Part shown: piece after piece, positions 1-12,005 of the stretch
How positions within the stretch are numbered: position 1 is the stretch's first letter
How the letters are laid out: each line of letters opens with the position of its first letter
Source of the DNA: Leptoclinus maculatus
Taxonomy: Eukaryota; Chordata; Actinopteri; Perciformes; Stichaeidae
Direction of reading: 5' to 3'
Length of the DNA: 64,000 nucleotides
Assembly: GCA_032191485.1 (NCBI GenBank)
Contig: JAVDOI010000009.1
Span: forward strand, 18,767,843-18,831,842
The notes under the pieces: generated by a model
Databases searched by the model: none
Told to the model about the DNA's origin: nothing
What the model saw: only the letters and a program-made list of their open reading frames with translations
Program-made: the position numbers and the translations under genes

Positions 1-44
1 TCTAGTTTAAAACTAATATTTATTTTAGTATTATTTCAATGAAT

Positions 45-360
45 TGATTGCGGGCTAACACTGTTGCCTCACAGCATGAGGGGCCCGGGTTCGATTCCCT
101 GGCTAGACGGGCCTTCTGTGTGGAGTCGGCATGTTCTCCCTGTCTCAGTGTGGGTTCTCTCCGGGTTCTCCGGCTGACATGCAACTTAATGTTAATTGAA
201 GACTCTAAATTGCCCGACGGTGTGGATGTGAGTGTAAGTGGTTGTCTGTCCTGTCCAGGGTGTAGCCCGCCTTCACCCAATGTGAGCCCCGTGACCCTGA
301 ACAGGATAATAATAACTTTTTAGGATAAGCGGTTAAAGATAATGACTGGATGGATGGATG
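45..360 (+). mobile_element. tRNA-derived SINE (copy 1)
   Basis: The segment holds an exact RNA polymerase III B-box (GGTTCGATTCC at 88-98) close to its 5' end. A body typical of a widespread teleost SINE follows, and it ends in a short TGGATGGA-type tail near 345-360. A second, more decayed copy lies at about 34890-35080 and shares the 'gactc/ataagcggt...atggatggatg' architecture. Family name is not assigned. The coding frames across it are shadows. Confidence 0.7.
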
Positions 361-3059
361 AAAAAGATTGCTTCCCCCCCTTTTGGAAGCCAAAACAATG
401 TGTTTCCATCAACTGGTAACAACATTAGTTTCATTAGTTGCTATTGTGCCAAAAATAGAAATGCAAGCATAATTTAGCTCAAACTGAGTTTTGAGACTGA
501 ACCGACACAAGGCTCTCCTCCTCCACTGACCGTGAGCTCCAGGGCCAGAGCTTCTTCATATGTTCCATTTCCTTCCCTGTCGTTTTGCTCTCTGAGTAAA
601 TGATGCTAAGCTGAATCTTGACAGCTCTCCTAGCATGAGAGCACTCCTTATTATTACGAACGTAGTCAGTAGTTGATCTTTTTCACAGCAGGAAAAGCAC
701 ATTGGAACTATTTGATGGCAGTGTTCCAGCTATTAATGCAATACAAAGTAGGAATTAATAATGTTTGACTTTCTCCTGTGTTTGATGATAACACATTGCT
801 CCTGTAACTCACTTTGGGATGGACTGTATTGATAATAATGAAAATGCATTTTTTTGTGGTAAATTGAGCATAGTTTTACAGGTATGTGAAGTTATTATTC
901 TTAAATAATTAAAACCCAACTACAATAACTTGTAAATGTCCCCGCTGTTGGACTACTAAAGGATTATCTTCTAATGGTTAGTTTCACCTCTACATCTCTT
1001 TCATGAAGCACCACTGTATACACCTCTACCAGCCTCTTATTCCAGAAGACGTTCATATATCCGTCCTCACGCTTTGGCTTCAGGCCAGCTTTGTCTGCCC
1101 TCCCCTCGGTGGCCTTGACGCCTTGACTCCCCCAAAGGGAGGGATATTAAGCAGTCCTCAGAATTTGTATCTTGTCGGTTTGGGAATTTTTGCTGTGGAG
1201 GCCGACGAGCCAAAGCTGAGGCTGAACATGAGGGATAAAAGGCCAGCCAACAGGCTAAACTTGGCATGGGGGGGGAAATGAAGCAATGGCCAACAGACAC
1301 TGTTCCATTCTTTCCATGAATCAGGGATTTAGTCCTCTGCAGGGTCAAGCGGCCATCAAACAATGGTGTTATCCAGAGCAATGAAAATCATGCCGTTTGG
1401 ATGTTGCCTTTGGGGTCCATAGCAGAGGGGTCCTTTCCTGAAGGTTGATCACCTGACTGTTTGTGCATTTTGTTTTGGGGCTCTGGGCTGAAACCCAACA
1501 CACAGAACGGATGGAATGTTTGATCATGTAAGGTCAGGTTTCTATCGAGTTGGGATTCAGAGTTTTGGGGTTTGTAGCTTTAAAGGAAATGATAATTCAG
1601 CCAGCACCACTTTAAGCAAAGAAATCTTTGATTTCCATTTGCTCTCACATATATTTGCCTGCCCTTCCATGTGCTTATGTAAAAAGCCTAAGGGGACAGC
1701 AGCTGCAAAGAACCCCAAGGATACAGAACGGACCCGGCATCAGTGACAACAGAAGTCAGACACAGCAGGAGGGGTGGAGGCGGGTTGTAAGCGGCCTGCA
1801 GAGGAAGCAGCAAGGGTAGCAGGCTGAAGCAGCTTAAATAGGGCTCCTGTATGATAATTTGTCAATAGGATGCATAGAAGGGAACCAGCTGATCCATCAG
1901 CTGATGTAGCACAAACATCTTCAGTACAACCGTACCATTTCAAACTCTTCTGCATAAACTGACTAACGCTTGCACAGGCGCTTACCCGTCCGGACGAGTC
2001 TGAAGTATTTTAAACGGGAGTCGTGTTACTCCGGGATGAATGAGACTTGGATTATTCTGCATGAGTTGTGTGAGACTTTGTAAGCGGACGTTTGCATGTA
2101 GCCCCCATTTACTTTAATTCGTCGAGACCAATCGCCGTTCTTTTGTATTCTTCATTCACAGAGGGTCGAGAAACAAAGTTTTCTTCTAGAATTCAAGGTA
2201 ACACGGGGCGAGTATCTGATATGCAGATGATCATTTTGGGGTGAAGGAATCCTTTAACATTAGAGATTGAAATGTTGAATGCTTGAAGAGGAACGTGTAC
2301 GTTTGTTCACAGCGGTATCAACAAAGTCAGTACCACAGCGTGTTAATGGGTTCAAATGGGAATAACACTGATTTCTTTGGGTCCTCTTTGAATAATGTAA
2401 TGTCTTATGCAATGCTTTGGATTTTCAAGATGACATTTAGTTCATAAATATTTCCCAGCCGCCATTAAAGTTTTAGCGCCTGTGTTTACAGGCCCCTCTT
2501 CAGATGGAGGCTAGCGTATTGTTGTGGTGTTTCATTGGCCGGTGTTTCTCTTTGACTGGAGTACTGACTACCGAGTGGCACTCTGAACTGTTATTTTGGA
2601 GTGTGTGCGAGGCTGGGCATGTAGTCACAACAATGGACTCGTTGAAGTGAGCATATGACGACCCAGAGCAGCTCTTGGCGAGGAGAGAGTAGAAGTGGTT
2701 GTACTTCCACAAAGACAAGTCAGATGTGGAGTGCTGGTCTGTGCCGCTGACGTGTTTCTCCGTCCTTGTTTAAGTCATTTCACTAATTCTCATGCACCTT
2801 TGGGTGAATACTGAACATGCTGCAAAGGTCATGATCTGCAAGTCATGATGCAGCATGTTCATGATGTGAGCCACCAGGAACCCCAGACGGATAAGGTCTC
2901 AGTTCCAGTTCAGCCAAAGCGGATGTATTTCTACAACTTAACTTCACACAATGTTTCTGTTGATATCTTAAGAAAGGTTACTCCTCATTTTACGAGCGCT
3001 TGCCTAGGAAAGCCAGCAACACGGGTCCATTTTTTGCCAATACAAACTTCCGTCTTTAA
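361..3059. other. Non-coding DNA, last intron of dtd1
   Basis: No reading frame resembles a known protein and no tandem array is visible. Since the dtd1 terminal exon at 5249 needs an upstream exon beyond the left edge, this is most simply intronic. Short frames such as that at 1067-1381 (minus) look like chance. Confidence 0.5.
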
Positions 3060-3665
3060 AGGGAACTACTTAGTTAGGTTTATATATATATATAACAGAG
3101 TAAAAATATTAAGTATGAAAAATGCACAATATATACAATAAAATAACAGAGTAGAACATATTAAATATAAGAATATAAGAAAATAAAATAACAAAAATAC
3201 ACAGTATATACAATGAAATAGAATAGTGTTAAATTAACTAACTAGGTAAAAAAACAGTAGTGCAAAGATCAACCAACAGCAAACGACACCAGTGTAGCGT
3301 TGTGTAGTCATGTGAAGGATGATTTGGCCAGAGGTGATTTATTATAAAGTCTAATAGCAGAGGGCAGGAATGTTCTCCTGTATCTGTCCTTGTGACAGCG
3401 GAGCTGGATCAGTCTGTCCCTGCAGTAGATGGTGGAGAGGGTGGTCCGGGTTATCCAACATGGATAATAGTTTCTTCAGTGTCCTCCTCTCCATCACCTG
3501 TTCCAGATAGTCTTGTTTGCAGCCAATGATGGAGCCGGCCTTCTTAATCAGTTTGTTAAGTCCGTTGGTGTCTCCGGCTCCAATGCTGCTCCCCCAGCAG
3601 ACTACGGAGAAGTACAGTGCACTGGCCACAACAGACTGGTAGAACATCTCCAACATCATATACAT
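3060..3665 (-). mobile_element. LINE 3' end relic (L2/CR1-like), antisense
   Basis: The minus strand from 3665 down to 3351 reads as the C-terminal part of a non-LTR retrotransposon ORF2. It carries the conserved pattern FYQSVVASALYFSVVCWG, then an NGLNKLIKKAG(S)I block, ERRTLKKLLSMLDNPDHPLH, and a broken final segment. An AT-rich tail (about 3060-3290) corresponds to the 3' UTR. Endonuclease and RT domains are absent, so this is a dead 5'-truncated copy. The clade call is from memory of teleost L2/CR1 proteins. Confidence 0.7.
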
Positions 3666-4850
3666 GTATATATTATTACAAACTATCGGAACGTATTCTG
3701 CAAACTACAAGTAGCCTACAAATAGGATCTAACTATTTCTCACATCCTTTATGTTCTTTGAAAGCTGCTGTAAACTGTCCGACTTCACCACTTCATCTTG
3801 ATCGAGCCTAATTGATTGATACAGATGTGTGATCGATGCAGTCATGTGATAGAAGCAGTCGTGTGATCGATATAGTGTGTCTGTATTGTAGCAGAACAGA
3901 AATGCACAGAACAGCCCTTTTCCCACCTGACAGGAAAAGAAGGAGGGGAAAGGGAGGCTATAAATTAGACGCACCTGTGAGCAGGGGGGAGGGGAAAAAG
4001 ACAATCAACTCACCAAAGCTGCATGGAGGAGCAACCAGAGAGAAGTCAGAGTGTTAATGGAGTTAAAAAAGGTATGATTCAGTTTCTGGACCTGTTAAGC
4101 TCACCATAAATAGTTGACAACGACTAACTAAATCGGAGGAGCAAGGATACATGAACCAACTGAACACACGGTGATTTCTTGGAGGACCAGGCCTTACTGG
4201 AGGTGTGCTGATCCCGGGAGCAGGTGGTGGAAGAGAGTCGTGTTCTACTACAGCTTGGACCAGGTTGGGCCTCCTTAACTTCGGGGATTCATCAGCTAAG
4301 TCCTTTTAACTGCAACTCTCCAGGCTTCTCCTTCTTCTTCTCCTCAAACATTTACACACCCTGAAATTAACTGCCTTCCTCCATACTACAAACAGTGAAC
4401 TGCCAGATATTCCTTTAGTTTTGGAACGGACCTACAACCCCCCAAATACACACACACACACACACACCCCCACATTCACACATTCACCTGGAGTCCTCCT
4501 TCATTTCTATTACTCCATGGACATTTCATTTATATATCTGGACTCGGTCATGTGGTGTATTTGATGTAATGCCTCTTTTTGTGTATAATTGTGTATAGAG
4601 AAAGAAACTCTGTTTTGGTTTGATTTATGATTTTGAGTAAACGATAATTGACTGAACTGAAAGACATTAATTGGTTAAGTTTTGATTATTGTACATTTTG
4701 TAGCTGGGTTCGCAGGCTGGTCGGGTTAGTTCTCTCTCCAACAGTTCACAGCGCTCTTTCTTTATAAAATTGACAGGGTGAAATTCCTACTATTCTCCCG
4801 TCTGGAGCCCAACGTGCACTGTTGAATTAGTTGTGAGAAAACCTACGCTA
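3666..4850. other. Non-coding DNA, dtd1 intron
   Basis: No gene seen. It holds a short AC run near 4449-4467 and unremarkable AT-rich sequence. Confidence 0.5.
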
Positions 4851-4852
4851 CA

Positions 4853-5022
4853 GTATGCAGTGTGTCTGTATGCAGTGTGTCTGTATGCCGTGTGTCTGTA
4901 TGCCGTGTGTCTGTATGCCGTGTGTCTGTATGCCGTGTGTCTGTATGCAGTGTGTCTATGCAGTGTGTCTGTATGCAGTGTGTCTGTATGCAGTGGGTCT
5001 GTATGCAGTGGGTCTGTATGCA
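4853..5022. repeat. 15-bp minisatellite (TGTGTCTGTATGCAG)
   Basis: About eleven tandem copies of a 15-bp unit occur. The GCAG of the unit changes to GCCG in a central block, and to GTGGGTC variants at the 3' end. One copy is 2 bp short. Because 15 is divisible by three, the array is open in several frames on both strands; these are not genes. The array ends about 225 bp before the dtd1 terminal exon. Confidence 0.9.
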
Positions 5023-5248
5023 CACAACTTCAAAGTTCAGGCATGTTCTCTGGGGGAAAAAAACAAGTATTTGAGGCGATTGAATGCAACTCCTTTTCCT
5101 CTTCAGAGACACCTAAATGTTCTTAGGGACAATTTTAGGGCATGTGTGATTGTACATGTTAAGGGCTCATGAATTAAACTGCAAGATGACAGTTATTATA
5201 ATTTTTTTTTTTTTACAAATCAAGCTTTCCTGTTTCTTGTTTCCTCAG

Positions 5249-5404
5249 CTGTCAAAGCAGGAGAAGCAGCACCAGAGGAAAGAGAAGACGCGCTCCAAAG
5301 GCCCCTCAGAGTCGAGCAGGGAAAAGGGCGCTGTGCGCTCCCGACAGGACCCCAATGCCAGCAGTGGGGCCGACGGTGATGTGTCATCAGAAAGGGAGCC
5401 CTAG
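5249..5404 (+). CDS. dtd1: D-aminoacyl-tRNA deacylase 1 (DTD1/DUE-B), terminal coding exon
   Basis: DTD1 hydrolyses D-amino acids (and glycine mischarged on tRNA-Ala) from tRNA, a proofreading step of translation. Vertebrate DTD1 has a C-terminal tail, also studied as DNA-unwinding-element binding protein. This exon encodes that tail: 51 residues beginning LSKQEKQHQRKEKTR, then KGPSESS, and ending SSGADGDVSSEREP before TAG. I recognise the final GxDGDVSSEREP block as the vertebrate DTD1 C-terminus. A pyrimidine tract and CAG acceptor (ttgtttcctcag, ending 5248) precede it in phase 0. The catalytic fold lies in upstream exons outside the window. The stop codon is directly followed by GTAAGC, so a 3' UTR intron is possible. 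The tail is rich in Lys/Arg, Ser and Glu and is probably disordered. The + orientation upstream of slc24a3 agrees with human gene order. Confidence 0.88.
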   Translation: MSKQEKQHQRKEKTRSKGPSESSREKGAVRSRQDPNASSGADGDVSSEREP

Positions 5405-6261
5405 GTAAGCAGGGTGTACACATAGAATACATGTTGAAACAGAGTCATTTGAGGTCTGAAATCATTCACCATGTTATTATACAGGATCATCTCTTAAAGG
5501 TATAATGTGCCTATTCTCTCCCATGAGTTGTATGTACTTTCATTATCTCAAACGTTTCAACAATGTTCAAACCCAGAGAAATCTGCATTGACATTGTCAA
5601 ATCTGTTCTCATTCACCTTTTAAAGCAAAAGAGGAAAATAACACGCGTTATTATGACCCTAAATGTTTGATTACAGTATGATTAACACCTTTCATTTATA
5701 GATGTAGAGTTATATTGATTCATTATAAGTAGTCTGTTTTAGCTCAATTCAATGGCAGATGTTTTAATGGACCAGTTCGACTGACATTTGCACAAGACAA
5801 GGTACAGCTGTGCCTTATCACAAGTTTTTTTTTTTTTATGTCTTTCACACTGTAAACAAAAATGGTTCGCTCACATTTTTGATTTGCAAAGGATCGGCAC
5901 ATTTCCGTAAACTTTCTCGCATTTTTAACAGTGAACTTATTGGGGGGGGGAATACACGAAAAAAGCAATACTAGGTCTTATGGCATGTTTCGGTTCAAAG
6001 TCTGCCCATCCAGTTGAATAGTAACCATGCACTACATTCAGTAGGAATTCAGTAAAATCACAACCCTCATTCTCCCATCGCACATGTAGCCCACAACGCT
6101 GCACTGTCTGAGCCTACAGGCTCCATGCTGTCAGCAAACGTTTTATTATACTACTAGAGTGAAGCGTGCAGTAATACCGTTGCGACTAAGCAGACTTTAT
6201 CAATGCACTTATTCAACAAGCATAACCATCATATAAACCAGTAATTTGCAAAACAAGACCA
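5405..6261. other. dtd1: dtd1 3' UTR/flank
   Basis: Sequence after the dtd1 stop codon. I see no AATAAA in this stretch, so either a non-canonical poly(A) signal is used or the transcript splices at the GTAAGC next to the stop. There are poly-T and poly-G homopolymers near 5825 and 5941. No other gene is seen. Confidence 0.4.
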
Positions 6262-7970
6262 GCTGTCAAATCCATTCAAGTATGGAGCGACGACGCTGCT
6301 TCACTTCTGCAGGACTGCTTTGAAAGCACGGAATGGGAAGTGTTTGCACAGGGAGCTGACCTGGAGGAGTACACCTCGGCTGTCCTGGCTTACCTACACT
6401 TCTGCACTGAGACAGTAACGACCACCAAAACCATCAAAGTGTTCCCAAATCAAAAACCCTGGCTGGACAGAAGCGTGCGGTTACTGCTCGGAGCAAGAGA
6501 CACCGCCTTCAGGTCTGGTGACATACCGGCCTACAGAAGTGCCCGGAGGGACCTGAAGAAGGGCACCAGAGAGGCCAAGCGCAGATACAAACAGCGCATC
6601 GAGGGACACTTCGAGAACAACAACCCCTGGAGCATGTGGATAGGTATTAAAACCCTGACTGACTACAAGAGCAGCACTACACAGATCAGTCAGCACAGTG
6701 ACCTCCCCGACACCCTGAACTGCTTCTTTACCCGCTTTAATAGACAGCACAGCGGAGCAACAGCTGAGAAGACCCAGCCCAAGGTGGAGCAGACACTCTT
6801 CCTCCAGCACCACCAAGTGCCTGTGCCGACCAGCTAGCAGAGGTGTTCACCAACATCTTCAACCTCTCCCTGCAACAAGCTGCAGTCCCCACCTGCCTCA
6901 AAGCCACCACCATTGTCCCTGTCCCGAAAAAGACCGCAGTCACCTGCCTCAACGACTACCGCCCAGTCGCCCTGACCCCAGTCATCACGAAGTGCTTCGA
7001 GAGGATGTTACTGTCGCACAGCCCACCAGTTTGCGTACCGAGTGAACAGATCTACGGAGGACCCTCCATCACACTTCATACGGCCCTGTCTCACCTGGAG
7101 CACCCTAACGCATACGTCAGGATGCTCTTCATTGACTTCAGCTCTGCCTTCAACATCATCATCCCCCATAAACTGGTGCATAAACTCAAAAACCTTGGAC
7201 TCTCTACCTCACTCTGTTCATGGATTCTGGACTTTCTTTCAAACAGACCACAGAATGTCAAGATAGGGAACCTGACATCGACAACCACCATCCTGAACAC
7301 TGGTGCACCGCAGGGCTGTGTGCTCAGCCCGCCCCTCTTCACCCTCTTCACCCTCTTCACCCTCTTCACCCTCTTCACCCAGGACTGGTGGTGGGACTCA
7401 TCTCCAACAACGACGAGACACACTACAGACGGGAGGTCCAACATCTGGCTGAGTGGTGCTCGGACAACAACCTGGTCCTGAACACCGCCAAGACCAAAGA
7501 AGTCATAGTGGACTTCAGGAGATCCAGGAAGACCACACCTGGCCGCCTCCAGAAGAAGGCCAGCAACATCTGCAAAGACATCACACACCCGGGTCACTCT
7601 CTGTTTGTTCCCCTGCCATCAGGAAGAAGATACAGGACTATCAAAACCCGGACTAACAGGCTGAGGAACAGCTTTTTCCCCAGAGCGGTTTCCTCCATCA
7701 CCCCCCCCCCCCCCCCCACCCCCCCACCCACCACCTCACCCAGCTCACACCGGACAATGCTGCGGAGAAACAAAAATAGGCAATAAAACGACACTTTAAC
7801 AAAGCACTTTTTTCACTTTAAAGCCATTGATGCCTGTTTTATCTTGTATATAATTTTTCAAATGTTTTTATACATTTTTACCTTGTTGCTGCTGTACTGA
7901 CTGATGAGTCGCCAACTTAATTTCGTTGTATGTTTTTACGATGACAATAAACATCCTTATCCTTATCCAT
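6262..7970 (+). mobile_element. 5'-truncated, internally deleted L2/CR1-like LINE
   Basis: From about 6262 the + strand reads the middle of a LINE ORF2: QVWSDDAASLLQDCF, then NQKPWLDRSVRLLLGARDTA and REAKRRYKQRIEGHFE. RT segments follow: FNLSLQQAAVPTCLKATTIV, PVPKKTAVTCLNDYRPVAL, and motif A MLFIDFSSAFN at about 7123-7155, then TGAPQGCVLSP. The endonuclease and the catalytic FADD motif C are missing. The sequence jumps from a (CACCCTCTT)n stutter at 7338-7380 to GLISNNDETHYRREVQHLAEW, then to the C-terminal LPSGRRYRTIKTRTNRLRNSFFP. The 3' UTR ends with AATAAA and a (CCTTAT)n tail at 7948-7970. Several frameshifts make it non-functional. Confidence 0.85.
7701..7730. repeat. Poly-C tract
   Basis: C runs interrupted by single A residues inside the LINE relic; likely unstable and error-prone in sequencing. 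Confidence 0.8.
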
Positions 7971-8009
7971 AAGCATACTGTGAACATGTGGAAAAGCAAT
8001 TTTTCAATC

Positions 8010-8480
8010 GGCTCTGTTCGCAGTCTCTCTGAACGGCCTCCTTCTTCAGCTTGATGGCCTCCTTAACCGCTGCTGCTCACCAGCGGGTTCTTGGGTTACC
8101 TCCATGTCAGGCACCGACGATCTTCCAACCACAACTCCTAGCAGCTGCTTCCACAATGGAAGCCGTGAACATGGCCAACTCTCACAGACCTTTCCAGTTC
8201 ACCCTGTTTGTGTTCACCAGGTCTGTCCTGCAGCCTCCCCACGATCTGATCCACCTCCCCAGTTCAGTTGACAGCTCTGCTCCTCTCTTCACCCGAGTGT
8301 CCGAGACGTACGGCGGAAGACCTGATGATATGAATGCAAAGTCGATCAATGATCGATGGCCTAGGGTCTTCTGGTACCAAGAACACTTATAAATCGCCCA
8401 ATGCTCCAACACGGTGTTTGTTATGGCCAATCCATGACAGGAGCTCAGGATCAGGAAGGCCGTTCCTCCCAATCACCTCC
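8010..8480 (-). mobile_element. LINE ORF2 fragment (endonuclease/linker), antisense
   Basis: On the minus strand, 8472-8182 encodes the end of an APE-type endonuclease of a non-LTR retrotransposon: HGLAITNTVLEHWAIYKCSW, then YQKTLGHRSLIDFAFISSGL and PPYVSDTRVKRGAELST. Sequence continuing to about 8010 corresponds to the linker before the RT (SIVEAA...CGRKIVGACHGGNPR), with a stop. Both ends are missing, so it is a fossil fragment. I recognise the RVKRGAELSTDHHLV-type block from many teleost LINEs but do not assign the clade. Confidence 0.72.
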
Positions 8481-9053
8481 CTCAAATTTCCCCATCGTTG
8501 CATATTCCTGTTTTCCTGAATATTCCCAGATCTTCTCAACCCTACTCTCATTTATTTCATTATTATATTCTGTCAAGGACAATACGGCAGTTTTAAATGT
8601 GCAGTGAAAAGAGAAAAGCAGTGTCGTTCACATTCACCTCAGCATCTCTGTTTTTCACCTCTCCTTTTCCTGCCTGCTCTCTTTCATATTGTTGACGTTG
8701 CAGTGAAACTCGGCAAACAGATCTGTTTGTTTCTCATTCTCTGGCTCCTATAGTGGGGATGAGGAGGGCTTTGGGTTGCTCCTATCTGCCTTCAGTATTA
8801 GTTTACTAGTGCACTAGAGCACTGAGTCATCTCTCTCCGTGTCCCTGCTGCTCTCTGGCCGATAAGCAGTCTGGCACTGCAACCCGACAGTGACAGTGAC
8901 GGTCCTACTTCCTGTTCCGCTGTTCACACCCACTGTCAGACACCAGTGGGAACATCTTAAAGTGCACCATTGAAGTGTGTTGCATTCATTTTGACGTATT
9001 TGGTACAGTTTTATCCGTTCTATAAGGCCTCCGTTCTATAAGGCCTCCATACA

Positions 9054-9085
9054 CTGTACAAGGTCCCATGTGGGACCTTGTACAG
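9054..9085. repeat. Near-perfect 32-bp palindrome
   Basis: CTGTACAAGGTCCCA is followed by TG and then its exact reverse complement TGGGACCTTGTACAG, giving two 15-bp arms around a 2-nt centre. A GC-rich block (9100-9240) follows, which looks like part of an unidentified repeat. Confidence 0.9.
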
Positions 9086-10063
9086 CGTACTTTATACTCG
9101 CCGTGGTGAAGCCGGTTCCAGGCGGGCACGCCACAAAATGGAGTAATCCCTGCCGGCGCGTGGGGCACGAAGGCGCTCCGCAAGTGGTCGCGGCCGCCTG
9201 GTCGTGCACCTCTGAATTTATTTGTAACTTGGCGCCGCCTACGATCATGTGACTGTCACAAATCGTTGAATGATAAAAGCACTGTATACATGTCTGGAGA
9301 TTATACAAAGAAGGTCAGCTCGTTTTTAAATGCTTTAGAAACAGGAGGTCTTAAAAATCTACATCTGAGTAAATATTTCAAATCAAATAGTTTACAGGAT
9401 ATTCAACCTTTGTTTCGTCATAATATATTTAATACTTGACTTGTTTCTTTAAAGGGTTTGTTGAAAGGTACAGCTACAGTCTACGTGTATATCTCTGGAT
9501 TACACTCGTTGTCTTTTTGATTCGTCACAGTTCATTTTGTTTGTACGCCCTCTGGTGTTGATAATAATGCAACGAACAGCGCAGAGAGTACTCCTCCGGT
9601 CATGCTCCAGGTCGGGGGAGTACAAACAAAGCTTAAGCCCGTAGTCCCATCTTCTTCTGCAGGGGGCCCATGCACTGTAATCCCCAAGTGCATGTTGGGT
9701 AAGACATGGAGGCTTCAGCGCCTCGTTACATAAGGCCTTTTAGTCTGACAGAGAGCCAGACCGATGGAGACGGGAGAAAGAGGGGGAAATGAGAAAGAGT
9801 TTAGCTGTGACCGCCTCGCTTGGTCTACTATGACCATAAGCTTATTGTGGCTAATGTTAGCAACCGTAACACTTATTATTGATTAATGATGGTACAAATG
9901 AGAAGTGCCAGAGACCAAAAATTATTCTGTTCTCTCTCTCTCTCGTGCAGATCTCAAACCGGGGACGTAGCCGTGAGCCCAGTTCCCTCAGGAAGGCCTC
10001 AATCCTCAGTGACTGACACCTGATGGTGGACCGTCCTCCTTCCTCTGGCCTGGAGCAGAGCAT

Positions 10064-10096
10064 CGTCGTCGTCGTCCCCCCCCCCCCCCCCCCCCC
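10064..10096. repeat. (GTC)n and poly-C tract
   Basis: A short GTC triplet run passes directly into a C homopolymer of about 20 residues. Confidence 0.85.
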
Positions 10097-11819
10097 GGTG
10101 TCCGAGGAGGAGGAGAACAGACATCACAGCACTAGACTGTGTGGCTCAGTGTCTACCTCTATCCTGCTCTGTCTCTCTCCGTCTTTCTCTTTCAGATTCT
10201 CCCTGCCTGTCTCACTCTCTCTCATGAGACTGTCCTTGAAGCATGACTCAGATCCAATTGGCTTATAGTGAACACGAGGACAGTGATATCAGTACATCAA
10301 AACGTCAGTGACACCTTGCTTTGTGTGTAACGTCTGTCATTAAAGGTTATTGTACCTGTATGAAAAGGCTGTGTTTTGAGGCCCAACTGCTCCAGAACAC
10401 AGGTGCTCTGTAAAAGAAATGTATGTTTTATAGCTAGACAGCATCGCAACACAACACAAGAACTCTGACCTACCACCCACATCAGCTCTCTAGCTCATGC
10501 TTTCTAGAATATTGGCAATATGTTAAGCATGATCTTTAGAGTGCAGTAACTAACTGTGATTTCAGTTGGACCTCAAAATAAAAGAGTGATCTGAATGTCT
10601 CTTATATATGATGAAATCCTCACTTGTCCAGTGCTTGTGCACATTTGCTTGTGTATCTGGAGAGCCTACCAACCCACAAGCTGGTAAAGAAGACGACCCA
10701 GTCAGTTTGTGGTGGGCTGCCTGCATCGGAAATCATGCGATTCAACAAGCCAATCAGATTCAGCTCCCCTTCCTGTGTTCATTAGAATATACCGGCCACA
10801 GCTTGGCTGTGGTGGAGTAGTCTTTTTTTTTTGCTTAGGAAGGTTCCTCACTGAGTGAAATGATCTGAAGTGTCTAAGTGGCCGTCATGATAACCGCTGT
10901 TAGAATTCTCTAAATGCTAAGGAAAGGTGCTTCAATGCTTCCTTTAGCATAGGATACACTGGACCTTCCTTTACCAAAGGAAAGGAGTTAATTCCGCCCC
11001 ACAATTCCTTGCGGTGGCAACATTTAAAGTGACGCACCATTCGGCCGTCCATGAAAACAAACGATATGTTTATCTTACACAAGTTTAATAATTATACTTA
11101 CAGTATATAGTCATAAAGTAATGGGATTCATGTTGATTAATATGAACAGACGGTAACAATCCTTACAGTTCATTTCTATGTATTTATTTACTTCAAACAT
11201 GTCACAAATAAGTTAAAAAAATAGAATAGAAAATAAAATGTACAGTAACTATAGCAAACTCAATAACAAGAAGCATCCTTAAAAGACTAAAGAAGCTCGG
11301 CCTATGCTAGATTATTAAATCTACATCGTTGCACAAAGGATATATTGATATTGAACAGTTTCATTGATGTTGAATGAGTGAATTGTTTCTACGGAAGCAT
11401 GTTGATTGTTGTGTGACAGCAGCAGGAAGGAAGGAGCTCTGGTTTCTCTCCTTCACACCACAAGTGAAGCAGCCTCTCACTGGAGAAGCTCTTCATGAAG
11501 CCTGCATGTATTACAATAATAGATTGTTTTAGTTGTGCTTTTTGTAGTCCGTTGTAGTTTCTCCATGGCAGACCTACGTCAGTGACCTCCACCGTCGTGT
11601 CATAATGACGTGGTTTAGTGAAAGTGGAGGGGATGCTCTAAACACCACGGTTGTCTTTTCCTAACTCCTCATGAACTCTCCTTCTCATCTTTCCTTGACC
11701 CCATGATGTTCTCCATAGAGGTCAAGGAAGAGTGGTTAGGAATAGACGGTAGGAGGTCATTTTTGGACTTGTCGACCGCAGCCCTTGAGATCTACCTTTG
11801 CAAAGGTGCACCATGTTTT

Positions 11820-12005
11820 AAACGCAAGCAAATCAAAGCAGACTGGGCTTTTCATGAGAGGGGGCTTAAAGAGACAGACGCTAAAACGGAGCGTTTTAAG
11901 AGGGGGAATTCATGACATATTCGGACAGACAGTATGAGAAAAAAAATGGTAAAGACGTTCTAGAAGAATAATACCAGTATGAACCTGTAAATGAGTGATT
12001 TTTCT
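11820..12005. mobile_element. Dispersed teleost repeat relic
   Basis: The stretch contains CTTAAAGAGACAGACGCTAA and ACGGAGCGTTTTAAGAGGGG, and ends AGTATGAACCTGTAAATGAG. I recognise these as parts of a high-copy non-autonomous repeat in percomorph genomes. No coding capacity. Confidence 0.5.

Noticed and set aside
84..100. tRNA gene at the B-box GGTTCGATTCC
   Set aside because: The flanking sequence cannot fold into acceptor and anticodon arms and matches a SINE body.
4790..5172. Several overlapping frames (HTAYRHTAYR, MQCVCMQCVC)
   Set aside because: Shadows of the 15-bp minisatellite.
5744..5968. 74-codon minus-strand frame after dtd1
   Set aside because: No similarity to known proteins, contains poly-K from a poly-T tract.
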